A stretch of DNA of 64,000 nt from Persephonella marina EX-H1 (GTDB lineage Bacteria; Aquificota; Aquificia; Aquificales; Hydrogenothermaceae), in NCBI RefSeq assembly GCF_000021565.1, contig NC_012440.1:624672-688671 (forward strand). Reading direction: 5' to 3'. Of the stretch, positions 1 to 7,443 are shown in pieces (the stretch's first letter is position 1; the number at the start of each line of letters is the position of its first letter). The translations under genes were made by a program, and so were the position numbers. Under the pieces are notes generated by a model. It saw only the letters and a program-made list of their open reading frames with translations, ran no database searches and was not told where the DNA came from.

Positions 1-1
1 A

Positions 2-1018
2 TGCTCAAAATGTGTGGATGTCTGTCCTGTAAAAGATGCCATATATTTTGATGAGGGAAAATTAAAGATAGATGATGAAAAGTGTGTTAACTGTGGTGCC
101 TGTTTTGGTATCTGTCCTACAGAAGCTTTCTCCGTTAATGGTTTCTCCCCAGAGAAATTACTGGATCATCTTGTAAAATCAGGAGAAACGGTTATAAGCT
201 GTAGGGTTAATGTTCCATGTATAGCAGCCCTCGATTCCCAGTATCTTATATCTCTGGTTTTAAGATCTGAGAAAGACATTTTTCTTGATATATCAAGGTG
301 TGATGAATGTGGTATATCATCATTAAAAGGAAGAATACAGGATATCGTAAATGAAACAAACTACTTCCTTGAATCAGCAGGTGTTGACAGAAAGGTTTTA
401 CTCAGCAGAGAGGATATACAGCTAAAAAGATCTGAAACTAAAGATAGAAGGGGATTTTTAAAAGATTTTGGTAAGATCTCAGCCGGTCTTGCATTCTGGG
501 CTTTAATGCCTGAGATTGACCATGAAGAGAAGGAAGAGGAGGATTTTAAAAATATAGTTGAGGAAAAGGTTCTTCCTGAGAAAAGGAAGATTTTAATAAA
601 AACATTAAAAAACTGTGGTGATGCCCTAGAAAATAGAGTTCTGGAAGTGGACAGGATCTCTTTCTGTTCTGATAAATGGATAGATAACAGGCTGTGTACA
701 AACTGTTCAGTATGTTACAACATATGTCCAACAGGTGCTTTAAAACCTGGAAGAGACAGACTCCAGATACTTTTTGAACCTTCACTGTGCGTAAAATGTA
801 AGATATGCCATGAGTCCTGTCCTGAGAACTGTCTTCATCTAGAGGAAAAGCTCAGCTTTGATACATTTCTAAATGGAATGAAAATTCTTGCTGAACATGT
901 GATGATACCATGTGAAGAATGTCTTGTTCCTTTTTCATACAAAGGTGATTCAACGGTCTGCCCGCGGTGTAAACAGCTTGATGACGAGATAAGGGATCTT
1001 CTTAAAATAGGAGACTGA
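2..1018 (+). CDS. Poly-[4Fe-4S] ferredoxin-like protein (5' end outside window)
   Basis: The frame is open from base 2, reading C-S-K-C-V-D-V-C-P, so the first cluster motif starts before the window and the GTG at 14 is not the true start. A second Cys motif follows (CVNCGACFGICP), and two more lie near the C-terminus (CTNCSVCYNICP, CVKCKICHESCP). The protein therefore probably carries four [4Fe-4S] clusters and acts in electron transfer. The last 40 residues hold a CxxC...CxxC pair (CEEC, CPRC) like a zinc ribbon or rubredoxin knuckle. In the middle, DRRGFLKDFG followed by a short apolar stretch resembles a Tat signal, although it is internal. Partner enzyme unknown; the upstream neighbours are not visible. 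Confidence 0.85.
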   Translation, partial: CSKCVDVCPVKDAIYFDEGKLKIDDEKCVNCGACFGICPTEAFSVNGFSPEKLLDHLVKSGETVISCRVNVPCIAALDSQYLISLVLRSEKDIFLDISRCDECGISSLKGRIQDIVNETNYFLESAGVDRKVLLSREDIQLKRSETKDRRGFLKDFGKISAGLAFWALMPEIDHEEKEEEDFKNIVEEKVLPEKRKILIKTLKNCGDALENRVLEVDRISFCSDKWIDNRLCTNCSVCYNICPTGALKPGRDRLQILFEPSLCVKCKICHESCPENCLHLEEKLSFDTFLNGMKILAEHVMIPCEECLVPFSYKGDSTVCPRCKQLDDEIRDLLKIGD

Positions 1019-1050
1019 TCTAATTAAGAATAATTATTAAAGGTTAGTAG

Positions 1051-1086
1051 TTGACAACCATGAATAATAACATATTTACTTATAAT
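1051..1086 (+). promoter_or_regulatory. Probable promoter of the FadL-type porin gene
   Basis: TTGACA at 1051-1056 is followed after 16 bases by TATTTA (1073-1078); a perfect TATAAT also occurs at 1081-1086 without a well-spaced -35. Either would start transcription about 60-65 bases before the ATG at 1155, leaving a leader that contains the inverted repeats at 1103-1142. Confidence 0.45.
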
Positions 1087-1102
1087 GGACATCTTAAATA
1101 CA

Positions 1103-1142
1103 TGAATATATATAAATATGTTTATTATAATAAATATATTCA
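1103..1142 (+). promoter_or_regulatory. Nested A+T-rich inverted repeats in porin leader
   Basis: TGAATATAT (1103-1111) is perfectly complementary to ATATATTCA (1134-1142), and inside this pair is a perfect 14-bp palindrome, TTTATTATAATAAA (1121-1134). The right arm touches the AGGAGG ribosome binding site (1142-1147). It could be a repressor operator or an RNA hairpin that limits ribosome access; sequence alone does not decide which. Confidence 0.45.
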
Positions 1143-1154
1143 GGAGGTAGCCCT

Positions 1155-2489
1155 ATGAAAAAAGTAGTTGGTTTAGCAGCAGTTTTAAGCTCAGCGTTAC
1201 TCACCACATCAGCTTTTGCAACCAATGGAGACAACATGATCGGTGTTTCTCCAGCTTCAAGAGCTATGGGTGGAATTGGTGTTGGTATGTGCGTAGGCCC
1301 TACAGATGCGATCTTCAGGAACCCAGCATGGCTCAGCAGAGAAAAAGGATTCAATGTTAGCTTTGGTGGGATATTATTTATGCCTCATGTGAAGGGAAGA
1401 TCAAAGGGATACTTTGATACAGATCCTGCCAATCCAGGTGGAGTTGTTTCTACAGATACAGGGTATGTGACAAGTAAGGCTGATACATTCATGATTCCTG
1501 AGATAGCTATCACGAACCAGATAAGTGATAACGTGGTTATAGGTATAGGTGCGTATGGTGTTTCCGGAATGGGTGTTGATTACAGGGACAAAAATCTTGC
1601 CCTTGGACCTGATGGAAAGTATCATAACGGACTTGCAAAGATGCACACTACACTCCAGTTCATGAGAATAGTTCCTGCAGTAGGGTATAAAGTCAATGAA
1701 GCTCTCACGGTAGGTGGAGCATTACATCTCGCATGGGGATCTTTGGATCTTGGAGCTGAACTCGGTTATGACTCAGATGGAGATGGAATTCCTGATACAT
1801 TCTTTAATGCTGGTGGTGGTCAGTCACAGTCCTACGGTATAGGAGCATCATTAGGGATAAACTTCAAACCAACTGAGAATATCTGTATTGGTGCTTCATA
1901 CCAGTCTTCAGTAAAAATGACATATAAAAATGTTTTTGATTCAAATGGTGATGGAAAGTTTGAAGACCTTAAACTTGAGCAGCCTCAGGAGTTCGCTGTA
2001 GGTGTAGGTTACAGACCTGTTGAAACATTTAAGATAGGATTTGATGTTAGATGGATTAACTGGTCAGATGCTGATGGATATAAGCAGTTCAAATGGGAAG
2101 ATCAGTGGGTATTTGCTGTAGGTGGAGAGTACAAGGTAACACCAAAACTTGCTTTAAGAGCAGGTTATAACTACGGAAAAACTCCTATAAAGAGTAAATC
2201 AAACCTGAATACAGCAAACGCAAACAACATTCCTGACTTTTCACAGCCATTCCCAGACTACAACGTAGAATGGTTTAACCTCATAGGATTCCCTGCTATA
2301 GCAGAACAGCATATAACTTTAGGTTTTGGGTATCAGTTTACAGAAAAGTTCACATTAAACATGTCTTATGTGAGAGCGTTTGAGAAAAAAGTTGAGTCTT
2401 CAGCAAGTGTGATGGCTTCAAAAGATCTTATAGCTGGAGCTAAAAATGCACAGGATTCTATAGGAATATCTTTAGACTGGCATTTTTAA
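1155..2489 (+). CDS. FadL/OmpP1/TodX-type outer membrane transporter
   Basis: The 444-residue protein has a clear Sec signal peptide (cleavage after SAFA, about residue 22). The mature N-terminus TNGDNMIGVSPASRAMGG...AIFRNPA is typical of the FadL/OmpP1/TodX family, whose N-terminal hatch plugs a 14-strand beta-barrel importing hydrophobic compounds. Alternating aromatic strands and a C-terminal Phe (DWHF) fit BAM-dependent insertion. Two Asp-rich loops (DSDGDGIPD and DSNGDGKFED) look like EF-hand or thrombospondin-type calcium loops. The AGGAGG site 7 bases upstream supports the ATG. The substrate cannot be read from sequence; the family includes fatty-acid and aromatic-hydrocarbon transporters. 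Confidence 0.88.
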   Translation: MKKVVGLAAVLSSALLTTSAFATNGDNMIGVSPASRAMGGIGVGMCVGPTDAIFRNPAWLSREKGFNVSFGGILFMPHVKGRSKGYFDTDPANPGGVVSTDTGYVTSKADTFMIPEIAITNQISDNVVIGIGAYGVSGMGVDYRDKNLALGPDGKYHNGLAKMHTTLQFMRIVPAVGYKVNEALTVGGALHLAWGSLDLGAELGYDSDGDGIPDTFFNAGGGQSQSYGIGASLGINFKPTENICIGASYQSSVKMTYKNVFDSNGDGKFEDLKLEQPQEFAVGVGYRPVETFKIGFDVRWINWSDADGYKQFKWEDQWVFAVGGEYKVTPKLALRAGYNYGKTPIKSKSNLNTANANNIPDFSQPFPDYNVEWFNLIGFPAIAEQHITLGFGYQFTEKFTLNMSYVRAFEKKVESSASVMASKDLIAGAKNAQDSIGISLDWHF

Positions 2490-2518
2490 GATAGACCATA
2501 TCTGACGGAGGAGAAAAT

Positions 2519-3010
2519 ATGAAAAAGGCAGTGGCAGGATTTATATCCATACTTACAGTAGTTCAGATCTCATCTGCACAGGTGAAATTTATGGATCAGG
2601 AATATGCAAAACAGTTCTGTGATCTATGGAATCAGACAGGTGAGTTAACAGAAGGTTTATCAAAATGGTCTAAAAATACAGGAAATAAAGGATACAGAAT
2701 TATCAGATTTTACAGACAGGACTGTGGAGGACCTGAAAAAGCTATAGAAGTCCACATAGCACCTAAGGACGGAAAAGCTGTCTGTATTTATGGTGGGAAA
2801 GCGACAGATCAGAAAGCTGATTTTCTGATGTTTGCGACAGATGAAAACTGGAAATCTCTTGCAAAAGGTGAATTTGGATTTATGGGAATGGGAATTATGT
2901 CAAAGATGACATTTGAAGGATCAAAATGGGAAGCTATGCAGAATATGGGTCCTTTCAAAGCCTTCCTTCTTAACCTTGATAAGGTTCAGCATACAATGGA
3001 ATGTCCGTAG
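2519..3010 (+). CDS. Exported SCP2-like small protein
   Basis: A 163-residue protein with a Sec signal peptide (cleavage probably after ISSA, about residue 20). The mature part includes a segment (KADFLMFATDENWKSLAKGE...MGMGIMSKMTFEGSKWEAM) that resembles the SCP2 sterol-carrier fold, a lipid-binding domain; this is pattern recognition and not certain. Four Cys residues could form disulfides. It starts 29 bases after the FadL-type gene behind a GGAGG site and ends at a strong terminator, so the two are probably cotranscribed and may act together in hydrophobic-compound uptake. Confidence 0.7.
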   Translation: MKKAVAGFISILTVVQISSAQVKFMDQEYAKQFCDLWNQTGELTEGLSKWSKNTGNKGYRIIRFYRQDCGGPEKAIEVHIAPKDGKAVCIYGGKATDQKADFLMFATDENWKSLAKGEFGFMGMGIMSKMTFEGSKWEAMQNMGPFKAFLLNLDKVQHTMECP

Positions 3011-3034
3011 CTGTGAGCGTCTTCCACCTATCCT

Positions 3035-3059
3035 GGCGGGCTTTTGCCTGCCCTTTTTT
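3035..3059 (+). terminator. Rho-independent terminator after porin operon
   Basis: A 7-bp stem, GGCGGGC (3035-3041) with GCCTGCC (3046-3052), has one G-T pair and a TTTT loop, and is followed by C and six T residues (3054-3059). It lies 25 bases after the preceding stop codon. Confidence 0.85.
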
Positions 3060-3157
3060 ATTTAAAAATTAAATAAATCTATAAAAATAATCTATTGGAC
3101 TGATCACAGCTTGCTCATTTATTATCCATATACTAAAAAATTTTTGAAGGAAATAAA

Positions 3158-4177
3158 ATGAAACAGATAATTCCAGGTCTTACAGTAACAGTTTTAATAG
3201 CTGTATTTTCAACATTTTTAGCTCAGACAGATTTTATAAAAGAGACCGTTAAGTTCAGTCCTCTCATAATAGCTATTTTGACAGGTGTTATCGTTGGAAA
3301 TCTTTTCAAATTTTCTGAAAAGTTCAAGCCAGGCATTGTTTTTTCGCTTAAAAAGATACTCAGAACAGCCATAGTATTCTTAGGTTTTAGACTTACATTC
3401 CAGAATGTTGCAGAGGTTGGATTAGAGGGACTTATTGTTGACAGTATCATGCTTATAGGAACATTTCTTTTAGGTGTTTTTGTATCAACAAAGATATTTA
3501 AACTTGACAGCTCAATGGGTTATCTACTTGCTTCTGGAAGTTCTATATGTGGAGCTTCAGCTGTTCTAGCAACGGCACCTGTAGTAAAAGCACCTATGCA
3601 TCACGCAGCAATGGCTGTTGCAACAGTAACAATTTTTGGAACATTATCTATGTTTTTATATCCAGTTGTTTATAAAGCAGGACTTCTTTTAGATTTTGAT
3701 GATCTCCTTTACGGTCTGTTTACAGGTGCAACAGTTCACGAGGTTGCACAGGTTGTAGCCGCCGGTTTTGCCATATCAGATCCTGCAGGAAATACAGCAA
3801 CAATAGCAAAGCTTACAAGGGTTATGATGCTTGCACCTCTACTTATAGTTTTAAGTTTTTACCTTGCGAAAAAGCATGCAACACATGGAGCTGGTGTAAC
3901 ACTTAGAGACATTCCCATACCTTACTTTGTTTTTGGATTTATAGCTATGGTAGGTGTAAACTCAACAGGCTTTATCCCTGCAGATATCACACAGAAAATA
4001 AATGTTATAGATGGCTTTTTACTTACAGTTGCTATGGCAGCCATGGGTATAGAGACCAACATAAATAAGATGAAAGGTGTTGGTATGAAACCTATTTATG
4101 TTGCGTTCATAATGTTCCTCTTTCTGTTCTTTGGTGGTATAGCTGTTGTAAAGGTTGTTCACGAGATTATAGGATAG
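3158..4177 (+). CDS. yeiH: YeiH/UPF0324 family membrane protein (putative sulfate exporter)
   Basis: A 339-residue polytopic inner-membrane protein with about ten hydrophobic segments. Family-typical stretches include IIAILTGVIVGN near residue 40, FLGFRLTF near 75, GSSICGASAVLA near 127 and GATVHEVAQVVAA near 190. The family is described as putative sulfate or sulfonate exporters, but the substrate is rarely proven. A GAAGG site lies before the ATG. It is a single gene between a terminator and ssrA. Length is as usual for the family. Confidence 0.85.
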   Translation: MKQIIPGLTVTVLIAVFSTFLAQTDFIKETVKFSPLIIAILTGVIVGNLFKFSEKFKPGIVFSLKKILRTAIVFLGFRLTFQNVAEVGLEGLIVDSIMLIGTFLLGVFVSTKIFKLDSSMGYLLASGSSICGASAVLATAPVVKAPMHHAAMAVATVTIFGTLSMFLYPVVYKAGLLLDFDDLLYGLFTGATVHEVAQVVAAGFAISDPAGNTATIAKLTRVMMLAPLLIVLSFYLAKKHATHGAGVTLRDIPIPYFVFGFIAMVGVNSTGFIPADITQKINVIDGFLLTVAMAAMGIETNINKMKGVGMKPIYVAFIMFLFLFFGGIAVVKVVHEIIG

Positions 4178-4186
4178 ATTATAATA

Positions 4187-4214
4187 TTGACAACATAACT
4201 TTTGAGACTAAATT
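4187..4214 (+). promoter_or_regulatory. Promoter of ssrA
   Basis: A consensus TTGACA (4187-4192) is followed after 16 bases by TAAATT (4209-4214). Transcription would begin near 4221, some 13 bases before the mature tmRNA 5' end, leaving a short leader for RNase P to remove. Confidence 0.6.
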
Positions 4215-4233
4215 TAATAATCCAGCAGAATAA

Positions 4234-4585
4234 GGGGGCGATTCGGGTTCGACGGGAACGGTTACGCCGGGCCAGCAGGCCGGAGAAGGATACTCCGTAA
4301 AAAACCAAACAACAACAATTCCCGAACGCGAAATCGCACTCGCTGCTTAATTAACGCAGCGACGTCCTCCTGAGCTTGCCCGTGGGCTTGGGAAGGGCGT
4401 AAGACACACGGGATAGGACAGGGCTGACCGCCCTGTAGGCTCTGTCCGAAACTTTACAGGGCTGGCCTGCAGATACCCTGCCTGTGGGGTCGCTGCAGGT
4501 GAGAGCTAAAACACAGGCTGAGCCTGGAGAAAGCCCGAGCAACGGCCGTTCTCGGACGGGGGTTCGATTCCCCCCGCCTCCACCA
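4234..4585 (+). ncRNA. ssrA: tmRNA (ssrA)
   Basis: The RNA rescues stalled ribosomes with SmpB by acting first as alanyl-tRNA and then as mRNA for a degradation tag. The 5' end GGGGGCG (4234-4240) pairs with CGCCTCC (4575-4581, one G-U), giving the tRNA-like acceptor stem, and ACCA is encoded (4582-4585). The conserved 5' stretch GATTCGGGTTCGACGGG and the T-arm GGTTCGATTCC are both present. The tag reading frame ends EREIALAA-stop at 4348-4350, after the A-rich stretch near 4297-4320; reading back in frame gives VKNQTTTIPEREIALAA, with the exact resume codon uncertain. The rest forms G+C-rich pseudoknots. One-piece gene, not permuted. Confidence 0.96.
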
Positions 4586-4620
4586 AAAGAAAAGGTTGGG
4601 CGAACTAAAATAAATCCTTG

Positions 4621-4645
4621 ATATCTTAAACGAGAGATATTTTTA
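4621..4645 (+). terminator. Possible weak terminator after ssrA
   Basis: ATATCT (4621-4626) and AGATAT (4635-4640) form a 6-bp A+T-rich stem with an 8-base loop followed by a T-run. It is weak but correctly placed 36 bases after the mature tmRNA end. The rest of 4586-4788 is A+T-rich with no gene; a poor promoter-like TTGATA is seen at about 4712. Confidence 0.35.
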
Positions 4646-4788
4646 TTTCAAATTTCATCAACATCTGCTGTCTTATCTATGTTTTCTATGTATCTTTAAT
4701 ATTCTTGCTCAAACTTTTAGGTTGATAATTATGGTATCATTAATGCAATATAGAGAAAATATAATGAAGTAAAAATACAAAAATTCAA

Positions 4789-5892
4789 ATGCGTGAATCT
4801 AGAATTTTAAGAAGATTTATTGAGAGGGAGTCAAAATACGCTTCTTATAAGTTTGCCTTATTGAGGGGGATTATTGAAATAATACAGGAGTATGATCATC
4901 TGAAGATTGAATCTGGTGATGAAAAAATTTTATTTCCATTTGGACTTTTGATTGAAAAATGGATTTTTTACTATTACCCTCTCATTGAAAATAATATCCC
5001 TCAGATACATGGACAAAAGGATATCTCATTCAGAAAAGAGCTAGAGTTTTTTATTGAAAAATATAGAAATAACGGAGGTTTTTTACAGTTTTATAATGAT
5101 TACAGGCATTCAAAACTTAAAATAAATGAGATTAAAAAGCTTTTTTATAAAATTAAAAATGCAATATACAATGGTCCAATGAAACACTTGGGTTATTCTT
5201 CTAATAGAAGCTATTACTCAATCTTTGAATATGAAAAAATCAGGAGTAGAAAAGTAAATATTAAGAGTGAGAATTTTAACTTACGAGAATACCTAATAAA
5301 TAATTACGGCTTTGTAAAGTTTGATAAAAATCTTTATATGCTCTTAAATGAGTTTGGATCTTTCATAAATGGAACGGAATCCATTATATTCAAGTGGGCG
5401 TTATTCTCATCAAACATTAATAAGACATTGGATACAGAAAAGATCATCTTTCTTCTGAGAAAAAGTACAGAAGTTCAGCGGGATGTATATGATGCTAAAA
5501 AAGTTTATGACAGATATATTAGGGATTTAAGATGTGTATGGTCTAATAAAAGATTAGACTTTGCAAATTATGAAGTGGATCACGCATTACCTTTCTCGGT
5601 TACTTTCATAAATGATCTTTGGAATCTATTACCTGCACACTATGAGATAAACAGAAAGAAAAGTGATAAAATTCCGACAGCAAATCTAATAGAAAAGAGA
5701 AAAGAATATATTAAAAATTATTGGGATGTACTTTTTAAAGAATATAAAAATAGATTTTTAAAAGAGATGGAAATTGGATTGACAGGTGTTTCAGGTGGAG
5801 ACAAAAAGGATTTATTTAATTTTGGCATCGAAAAATTAAAACAAAAAAGTAAATTTCTTATAGATCAGGGTTATGAGCCGTGGGAAATTTAG
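4789..5892 (+). CDS. HNH endonuclease-domain protein
   Basis: A 367-residue protein with no recognised N-terminal domain. The last third carries an HNH fold: YEVDHALPFS (catalytic-type D264-H265), then NDLWNLLPAHYEINRKKSDK supplying the Asn and distal basic/His residues. Paired zinc CxxC motifs are absent. Codons are more A+T-rich than in neighbours, and no strong ribosome site precedes the ATG, so the start is uncertain. It overlaps the HIT gene by 13 bases, implying a joint operon. HNH nucleases of this layout are common in restriction and other defence loci, but the partner genes here do not identify a known system. Confidence 0.75.
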   Translation: MRESRILRRFIERESKYASYKFALLRGIIEIIQEYDHLKIESGDEKILFPFGLLIEKWIFYYYPLIENNIPQIHGQKDISFRKELEFFIEKYRNNGGFLQFYNDYRHSKLKINEIKKLFYKIKNAIYNGPMKHLGYSSNRSYYSIFEYEKIRSRKVNIKSENFNLREYLINNYGFVKFDKNLYMLLNEFGSFINGTESIIFKWALFSSNINKTLDTEKIIFLLRKSTEVQRDVYDAKKVYDRYIRDLRCVWSNKRLDFANYEVDHALPFSVTFINDLWNLLPAHYEINRKKSDKIPTANLIEKRKEYIKNYWDVLFKEYKNRFLKEMEIGLTGVSGGDKKDLFNFGIEKLKQKSKFLIDQGYEPWEI

Positions 5893-6257
5893 ATTGTCCT
5901 TTTTGTAAACCTTCACCAGACGAAATAGTCTTAAAAAATGAGTTATGCTATGCCAGATTTGACAAATTCCCTGTCAATAAAGGTCATATTCTCATTATCC
6001 CTTTTAGACATTTTAATAATTATTTTGATGCAACAAAAGAAGAAAAAATTGCTATTATTGAGCTAATAGATGAAGTTAAAGAGTATCTTGATAAAAATTT
6101 TAAGCCGGATGGGTATAATGTAGGAATAAACGTTGGAGAATCTGCGGGGCAGACTATTTTTCACGTGCATGTACACGTTATTCCAAGATATAAGGGGGAT
6201 ATGGATAATCCTAAAGGTGGCGTTAGAGGTGTAATTCCTGAAAAGAGAGTATATTAA
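5880..6257 (+). CDS. HIT-family nucleotide hydrolase/transferase
   Basis: A 125-residue histidine-triad protein. An N-terminal CPFC knuckle is followed by NKGHILIIPFRHF and the active-site triad HVHVHV (His95, His97, His99). Such proteins cleave nucleotide phosphoramidates, dinucleoside polyphosphates or similar nucleotidyl bonds, using the middle His as nucleophile. The C-terminal NPKGGVRGVIPEKRVY is a subgroup signature I have seen described without a defined function. The start is a GTG inside the end of the HNH gene; no in-frame ATG is available. Close coupling to the nuclease suggests joint function, for example nucleotide processing or DNA-end repair. Confidence 0.85.
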   Translation: MGNLDCPFCKPSPDEIVLKNELCYARFDKFPVNKGHILIIPFRHFNNYFDATKEEKIAIIELIDEVKEYLDKNFKPDGYNVGINVGESAGQTIFHVHVHVIPRYKGDMDNPKGGVRGVIPEKRVY

Positions 6258-6276
6258 ATTTGGGGAGGGTAGGGTA

Positions 6277-6938
6277 ATGAAAACTTTACTATATCCGTGT
6301 TGTGGAACGGAAGATCTGTATTACTTTCTATATAGATTTATGGATGATGTAGATAGATTTATTTTTGCTGATCTAAATTTCAGAAGGTATTTTTACATAG
6401 ATGCAGTAAATAAAGTCAGTAAGATTGGTAAAGTTATAAAAACAGAAAGACAGGGTAGATTTTATTTATCAAGGGAAAAAGGCTATCTGGAAGTTGAGCC
6501 TGAATATTTTTACATAACGTTTATATATAAAGGAAAAGGAAATTTTATTTAGAAGAGGTTGTGCTCAGTTTGCTTTATTGGAATTAGAAAAAAGTTCTCT
6601 GGATTATTTTATTCATCGGGGTGATAGCGGTGGTGAAGGAGGAAGTCGTATATACTTTCTGTCAAATTTGAATCCTGATTATAAACCTATTTCAAGACTA
6701 TATGATAAACTTTTGTATAGGCTTAAGCCAGATGGATATATAATATCTGATGGTTCAAATGTTCGATTTAAAAAACCTGATAAAGTTCTATAAGAGTATT
6801 TACCATAAAAGTCAGGAAGAAGTTCTCGATATTTTTCCTGTCGAAATGGAACTTCCAAATTCAAAACTAATATCAGTAGATATTCTGAACAGAAGGTATA
6901 ACCATATGATTGTCTGGAAAGTAAAAAAATATGATTAA
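6277..6938 (+). pseudogene. Frameshifted gene, third member of HNH/HIT patch
   Basis: Three successive reading frames join into one sensible protein of about 220 residues. The first (from ATG 6277 behind a GGAGGG site) runs to 6552, starting MKTLLYPCCGTED and containing RFIFADLN. The second continues from about 6545 as LFRRGCAQFALLELEK, then RGDSGGEGGS and LKPDGYIISDGSN, to 6793. The third continues from about 6770 as LIKFYKSIYHKSQEEV and ends NHMIVWKVKKYD at 6938. The breaks fall near an A/T-rich stretch (6540-6552) and an A-run (about 6771-6776). The layout resembles a Rossmann-type protein, but no function can be assigned. Either a decayed gene or two sequencing indels. Confidence 0.7.
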
Positions 6939-6940
6939 AA

Positions 6941-7011
6941 GGCGGGGGCGGGAATCGAACCCGCGTATAAGGGATTTGCAGTCCCCTGCCTTACCACTTG
7001 GCTACCCCGCC
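6941..7011 (-). tRNA. tRNA-Cys (GCA)
   Basis: On the minus strand the 71-base sequence folds as a full cloverleaf: acceptor GGCGGGG with CCCCGCC, D arm GCCAAGTGGTAAGGC, anticodon loop CTGCAAA (anticodon GCA) and T arm GCGGG-TTCGATT-CCCGC. CCA is not encoded. Its 3' end faces the HNH/HIT patch. Confidence 0.96.
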
Positions 7012-7023
7012 ATGGGAAGATAT

Positions 7024-7032
7024 ATTATAGCA
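7024..7032 (-). promoter_or_regulatory. Extended -10 promoter of tRNA-Cys
   Basis: On the minus strand TGCTATAAT (7032 to 7024) is a consensus extended -10 box, with start near 7017, a few bases before the tRNA. The -35 region is poor (CTGGAA at 17 bases). Confidence 0.55.
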
Positions 7033-7053
7033 CAGTTTTGTTTTATTTCCAGA

Positions 7054-7443
7054 TCAGTCAAGAACGTGTTTTTCAGTGATCACACAGTAGAACTTTCCTG
7101 AGAAAACTATCTGATCTGACTCATTTTTTCCTATAACCTCTACAGTTCTTTTTCTTCCTTCTCTTTCCAGAACTGTTCCCTCAAATATGATACTTTTTCC
7201 TACCTTTACAGGTTTTATAAACTTTACCTCTGCTTTTGCAAGGACTACATTCGGATGGTTTACACTGATCATAGCACAGTAATCTGCAGCTCCGAATATA
7301 AATCCACCATGTACAAGCCCTTTTTCATCTGCAGCCATTTCCTCTTCTGTTTTTAGAACAACTGTTGCGTATTTATCTGTTTCAACAGCTATAGGCTCAC
7401 CGCAGAGTCTTTTGTTTATCTTAAGGTGAGTTTTTAACTGCAT
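7054..7443 (-). CDS. Hot-dog fold thioesterase (PaaI-like)
   Basis: A 129-residue hot-dog protein. The central helix motif GLVHGGFIFGAADYCAM and the following strand KAEVKFIKPVKVGKSIIFEGTV are typical of acyl-CoA thioesterases of the PaaI/4-hydroxybenzoyl-CoA group. I chose the ATG at 7443 because GGAGG sits 5 bases upstream; an ATG at 7455 lies upstream of that site. The gene starts within the end of ftsI and is the last of the envelope/division operon; a link with cell division is not implied. The physiological acyl substrate is unknown. Confidence 0.8.
   Translation of the reverse strand: MQLKTHLKINKRLCGEPIAVETDKYATVVLKTEEEMAADEKGLVHGGFIFGAADYCAMISVNHPNVVLAKAEVKFIKPVKVGKSIIFEGTVLEREGRKRTVEVIGKNESDQIVFSGKFYCVITEKHVLD

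Noticed and set aside
4351-4542. Minus-strand open frame of 63 codons inside the tmRNA gene
   Set aside because: It is antisense to the structured tmRNA, has no ribosome site and no protein-like composition.
4557-6965. Attachment-site pair formed by the 3' ends of ssrA and tRNA-Cys
   Set aside because: The two similar stretches are in inverted, not direct, orientation and the similarity is just the universal T-arm. No integrase gene is present, so an att pair is not supported.
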